Below, in pieces: positions 6,776 through 8,941 of a stretch of DNA of 8,941 nucleotides. The first letter of the stretch is position 1; each line of letters begins with the position of its first letter. Under the pieces are notes generated by a model. The model made no database searches. It was not told the DNA's origin and saw only the letters and a list, made by a program, of their open reading frames with translations. Source of the DNA: Chromatiales bacterium (lineage in GTDB: Bacteria > Pseudomonadota > Gammaproteobacteria > UBA6429 > Thiohalophilaceae); the NCBI GenBank assembly GCA_027001895.1, contig JALTLP010000298.1, positions 1 to 8,941 on the forward strand, read 5' to 3'. The position numbers were made by a program, and so were the translations under genes.

Positions 6776-6801
6776 GACAAGCATAGAAAAGTACCTCGCC
6801 G

Positions 6802-6817
6802 GCGGGCGAAAGCCCGC
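6802..6817. repeat. 6 bp hairpin with GAAA tetraloop
   Basis: GCGGGC (6802-6807) and GCCCGC (6812-6817) pair perfectly around GAAA, a stable GNRA-type loop if transcribed rightward. A further short stem, GCTGC/GCAGC (6836-6848), and an AT-rich one, ATACT/AGTAT (6872-6887), follow before the phoH stop codon. Confidence 0.65.
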
Positions 6818-6897
6818 ATACAATTACAGGCCTCAGCTGCGTAGCAGCGGGCGAAACGCTTTTAAAGATAAATACTCAAATTAGTATGAGGATAAAA

Positions 6898-8301
6898 CTA
6901 CAAAACCTCGGAAGAATAATCTGCCAGACGAGAACGTTCCCCACGCATCAGGGTGATGTGGCCGCTGTGTTCCCAGTTTTTAAAACGGTCAACCACATAG
7001 GTTAAACCGGAAGTGGTTTCTGTCAGGTAAGGTGTATCAATCTGGGATATATTGCCCAGACAAACCACTTTGGTGTTAGGCCCGGCACGGGTAATCAGTG
7101 TTTTTAACTGTTTGGGTGTCAGGTTTTGCGCCTCGTCAATAATAATATAGCGGTTTAAAAAAGTTCGACCGCGCATAAAGTTAACCGAGCGTATTTTTAT
7201 ATGTTTGCTTAACACATCATTTGTTGCTGCGCGTGCCCAACTGCCTCCTTCGTTATCAATATTGGTTAACACTTCCAGGTTATCCATCAAAGCGCCCATC
7301 CAGGGTGTCATTTTTTCTTCTTCTGTGCCCGGTAAAAAACCGATATCTTCTGCAACTGGTACGGTAACGCGGGTCATGATAATTTCGCTGTAAAGTTCTT
7401 TTTCTATGGTTTGTTGCAGGCCAGCCGCGAGCGTTAGCAGGGTTTTACCGGTGCCGGCAATGCCCATTAACGAGACAAAATCAATATCCGGGTTCATTAA
7501 CAGGTTCAGGGCAAAGTTTTGTTCCTGATTACGGGCTTTAATGCCCCATACTGCATTAGTTGGTTTAGTGTAGTCCTGGGTTGTTTCTATAATTGCACTA
7601 TCTTTATCAATAGACTGCACCCGGTAGGAAACATTTTTATTTTGTACTTCGCTGTAGATAAAGCTGTTGGTTGTCCAGTCTTTTACATCCGGCCCAGTGA
7701 CTTTATAAAATGTATGGCCGTCTTCAGACCATGAGTCCATGTCATTGGAATGTTTTTCCCAGAATGAATCGTCGAGCTGATGCATGCCGGGATAAAGCAG
7801 ATCCACGTCTTCAAGTACCTTGTCGTTATAGTATTCTTCTGAATGTATGCCCAGCACCGATGCTTTGATCCGCATGTTTATGTCTTTGGAAACCAGTGTA
7901 ATGGTTTTATCTTTAAATACATTTTTAAGCGCAACAACGGTATTAAGTATGGTGTTGTCGGGTAAATTAGACGGAAGGTAATCAGGCAGTGCAGACTTAA
8001 AAGCCTGAGTCTGAATAAACAGTTTACCATGAACAAGATCGCTGTCTTCAGCCGGGTTTAAATCAAGCGGTAAACCTTTGCTTATGTTTTCCGGGCCGTG
8101 TTTTGAAATAAGGTCATCAAGGTAACGACTGGCCTGTCTGGCATTACGTGCAACTTCGGAGTTACCTTTTTTATTGGCATCAAGTTCTTCGAGAACCATC
8201 ATTGGGATAAAGAGATCGTGTTCCTGAAATCGGAACAGTGCAGTTGGGTCGTGCATCAGCACATTAGAGTCAAGTGCGAATAAACGTTTTGAAGGTTTCA
8301 C
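6898..8301 (-). CDS. PIN-domain PhoH family ATPase (PhoH2/YlaK type)
   Basis: A 467-residue cytoplasmic protein joining an N-terminal PIN nuclease fold to a C-terminal PhoH P-loop ATPase; the E. coli PhoH is only the ATPase part. By family knowledge such proteins couple RNA unwinding to cleavage. PIN acidic residues are visible: Asp11 (ALDSNVL), Glu38/Glu39 (VLEEL), Asp115 (PDNTIL) and Asp140 (SKDINMR). The ATPase has Walker A GIAGTGKT (280-287), Walker B IIIDEAQN (386-393), a GNISQID motif (416-422) and RGERS (453-457). No membrane segment is present. The GTG start at 8301 has AAGGA (8307-8311) at five bases' distance. It lies 33 bases downstream of bcp on the same strand, so it is probably co-transcribed. 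No truncation or missing motif. RNase/helicase activity is family inference. Confidence 0.95.
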   Translation of the reverse strand: MKPSKRLFALDSNVLMHDPTALFRFQEHDLFIPMMVLEELDANKKGNSEVARNARQASRYLDDLISKHGPENISKGLPLDLNPAEDSDLVHGKLFIQTQAFKSALPDYLPSNLPDNTILNTVVALKNVFKDKTITLVSKDINMRIKASVLGIHSEEYYNDKVLEDVDLLYPGMHQLDDSFWEKHSNDMDSWSEDGHTFYKVTGPDVKDWTTNSFIYSEVQNKNVSYRVQSIDKDSAIIETTQDYTKPTNAVWGIKARNQEQNFALNLLMNPDIDFVSLMGIAGTGKTLLTLAAGLQQTIEKELYSEIIMTRVTVPVAEDIGFLPGTEEEKMTPWMGALMDNLEVLTNIDNEGGSWARAATNDVLSKHIKIRSVNFMRGRTFLNRYIIIDEAQNLTPKQLKTLITRAGPNTKVVCLGNISQIDTPYLTETTSGLTYVVDRFKNWEHSGHITLMRGERSRLADYSSEVL

Positions 8302-8306
8302 TTTTT

Positions 8307-8311
8307 TCCTT
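8307..8311 (-). promoter_or_regulatory. Shine-Dalgarno fixing the GTG start of phoH
   Basis: AAGGA on the - strand, five A bases before GTG. The PIN motif LDSNVL begins ten residues later, as usual for this family, so no longer form is needed. Confidence 0.75.
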
Positions 8312-8334
8312 ATCAGTTAGGTGTTGCGTAGAAA

Positions 8335-8811
8335 TTATTTTTTGTTCAGGGCTTTTACAGCGGCGAGAACTTCGTCGACATGACCATCAACTTTTACCTT
8401 ACGCCATTCATTGCGTAGTTTGCCTTTGGCATCAATTAAAAATGTACTACGTTCAATACCACGTACTTTTTTACCGTACATGTTTTTCATCTTTATTACA
8501 TCAAACAGTTTGCAAAGGGTTTCGTCGGCATCGGAGAGCAAGTCAAATTTAAAACCCTGTTTGGCTTTAAAGTTTTCGTGGGTTTTTACACTGTCTCTCG
8601 ATACGCCAAGAATAACGGTTTGCTGGCGTTTAAATTTAAGCAGACTGGATTGAAAGTCGAGTCCTTCGCGTGTGCAACCCGGCGTGTTATCTTTAGGGTA
8701 AAAGTAAAGAACAACATTACTGCCTTTTAACGAAGAAAGTTTTATTTGTTTATCGCCAGTTGCGGGTAATGTAAAGTTGGGTACGGCTTTATTTAATTCT
8801 GTTTTTGGCAT
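8335..8811 (-). CDS. bcp: thioredoxin-dependent thiol peroxidase, Bcp/PrxQ peroxiredoxin
   Basis: A 158-residue cytoplasmic peroxiredoxin that reduces hydrogen peroxide and organic peroxides. The active-site segment YPKDNTPGCT gives the PxxxTxxC motif: Pro39, Thr43 and peroxidatic Cys46. The conserved Arg is probably Arg121 in ERSTFLID. The resolving cysteine found five residues later in E. coli Bcp (Cys50) is absent: the position is Leu51. The only other cysteine is Cys100 (ETLCKLF), so the enzyme either uses that residue or acts as a 1-Cys form. The basic C-terminus (ALNKK) is unremarkable. The ATG at 8811 is one base from the gcvR stop, in the pattern TAATATG, without a strong Shine-Dalgarno of its own, suggesting translation coupled to gcvR. 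Family certain, mechanism of recycling open. Confidence 0.96.
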   Translation of the reverse strand: MPKTELNKAVPNFTLPATGDKQIKLSSLKGSNVVLYFYPKDNTPGCTREGLDFQSSLLKFKRQQTVILGVSRDSVKTHENFKAKQGFKFDLLSDADETLCKLFDVIKMKNMYGKKVRGIERSTFLIDAKGKLRNEWRKVKVDGHVDEVLAAVKALNKK

Positions 8812-8812
8812 A

Positions 8813-8941
8813 TTAGTGTGTTTTTAGTGGTTCAATAATTGCGTCAAGGTTTAAATCGTCACTGAACTCCAGAAAGTCTTCACGTAAGCCCGCTATATGC
8901 ATTGAGGTTGGAATTTCAATGGTTATAGCGAGAGCAAACAT
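8813..8941 (-). CDS. gcvR: C-terminal end of GcvR-like ACT-domain regulator (partial)
   Basis: The last 42 codons of a gene that continues beyond the right edge of the window. The tail reads FALAITIEIPTSMHIAGLRE, then DFLEFSDDLNLDAIIEPLKTH, which is the ending of GcvR-like proteins as I know them: an ACT-domain strand, a helix with L..EF.....LNLDA, and the final EP. GcvR is the antagonist partner of GcvA that represses the glycine cleavage system when glycine is low. The gene order gcvR-bcp is that of E. coli, which strengthens the call. An ATG occupies the last three bases of the window, but it is probably internal, because GcvR is normally near 170-190 residues. Confidence 0.8.
   Translation of the reverse strand: MFALAITIEIPTSMHIAGLREDFLEFSDDLNLDAIIEPLKTH

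Larger units (their letters stand above)
6309..6897. repeat. gene-free island of many different hairpins between convergent operons
   Basis: About 590 bases with no credible gene. I can mark some thirteen stem-loops by eye: 6352-6365, 6373-6389, 6425-6448, 6497-6522, 6525-6553, 6563-6593, 6634-6667, 6667-6684, 6704-6719, 6746-6775, 6802-6817, 6836-6848 and 6872-6887. They differ in sequence, so this is not a tandem or CRISPR array. Several end in a three-base TTC or GAA loop. Open frames at 6360-6569 (+) and 6598-6819 (-) run through the stems and lack family resemblance or good ribosome sites. The block sits where the AI-2E gene and phoH transcripts meet. The likeliest reading is accumulated interspersed palindromic elements (REP/MITE-like), which may also help stop transcription; both roles are inferred. 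Confidence 0.75.

Noticed and set aside
6598..6819. Open frame of 73 codons on the - strand
   Set aside because: It consists of translated inverted repeats (6634-6667, 6704-6719, 6746-6775). Similar translations are a common annotation artefact of such repeat blocks.
6309..6897. CRISPR array or tandem repeat
   Set aside because: The stems differ from one another and there are no equal-length repeats with regular spacers, nor any cas gene nearby.

Overview
The window looks like ordinary chromosome from a gammaproteobacterium of moderate GC, judged by eye at roughly 45%. The best pointers are an EttA very close to the Enterobacteria form, an Aer-type redox receptor, and the gcvR-bcp gene order known from E. 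coli. No phage, plasmid, transposase, rRNA, tRNA or CRISPR array is visible, and I cannot name the genus.

Layout from left to right: a small, extremely acidic DUF6763-like protein (+) converges on ettA (-). ettA diverges from an Aer-like PAS/methyl-accepting receptor (+). The roughly 185 bp between those two holds a candidate sigma-28 (FliA) promoter and the Shine-Dalgarno that fixes a GTG start for the receptor. A tight three-gene + strand operon follows: a CysL/YeiE-like LysR regulator, a small uncharacterised protein with a TTG start, and an AI-2E/PerM family membrane protein.

Between the end of that operon (6308) and the next gene (6898) lie about 590 bases without a credible gene. They are filled with about a dozen different short hairpins, including one perfect 14 bp inverted repeat. 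Two of the hairpins resemble interspersed palindromic elements that I recall from many bacteria. This is the least ordinary part of the window. To its right, reading leftward on the - strand, is the cluster gcvR (3' end only), bcp and a PIN-PhoH ATPase.

Functionally the genes are mostly housekeeping: translation control (EttA), energy taxis (Aer), transcription control with an unknown membrane partner (LysR operon), peroxide defence (Bcp), RNA metabolism (PhoH) and glycine-cleavage control (GcvR). I see no convincing previously undescribed system. The palindrome island and the LysR/small-protein/AI-2E operon are the parts most worth following up.
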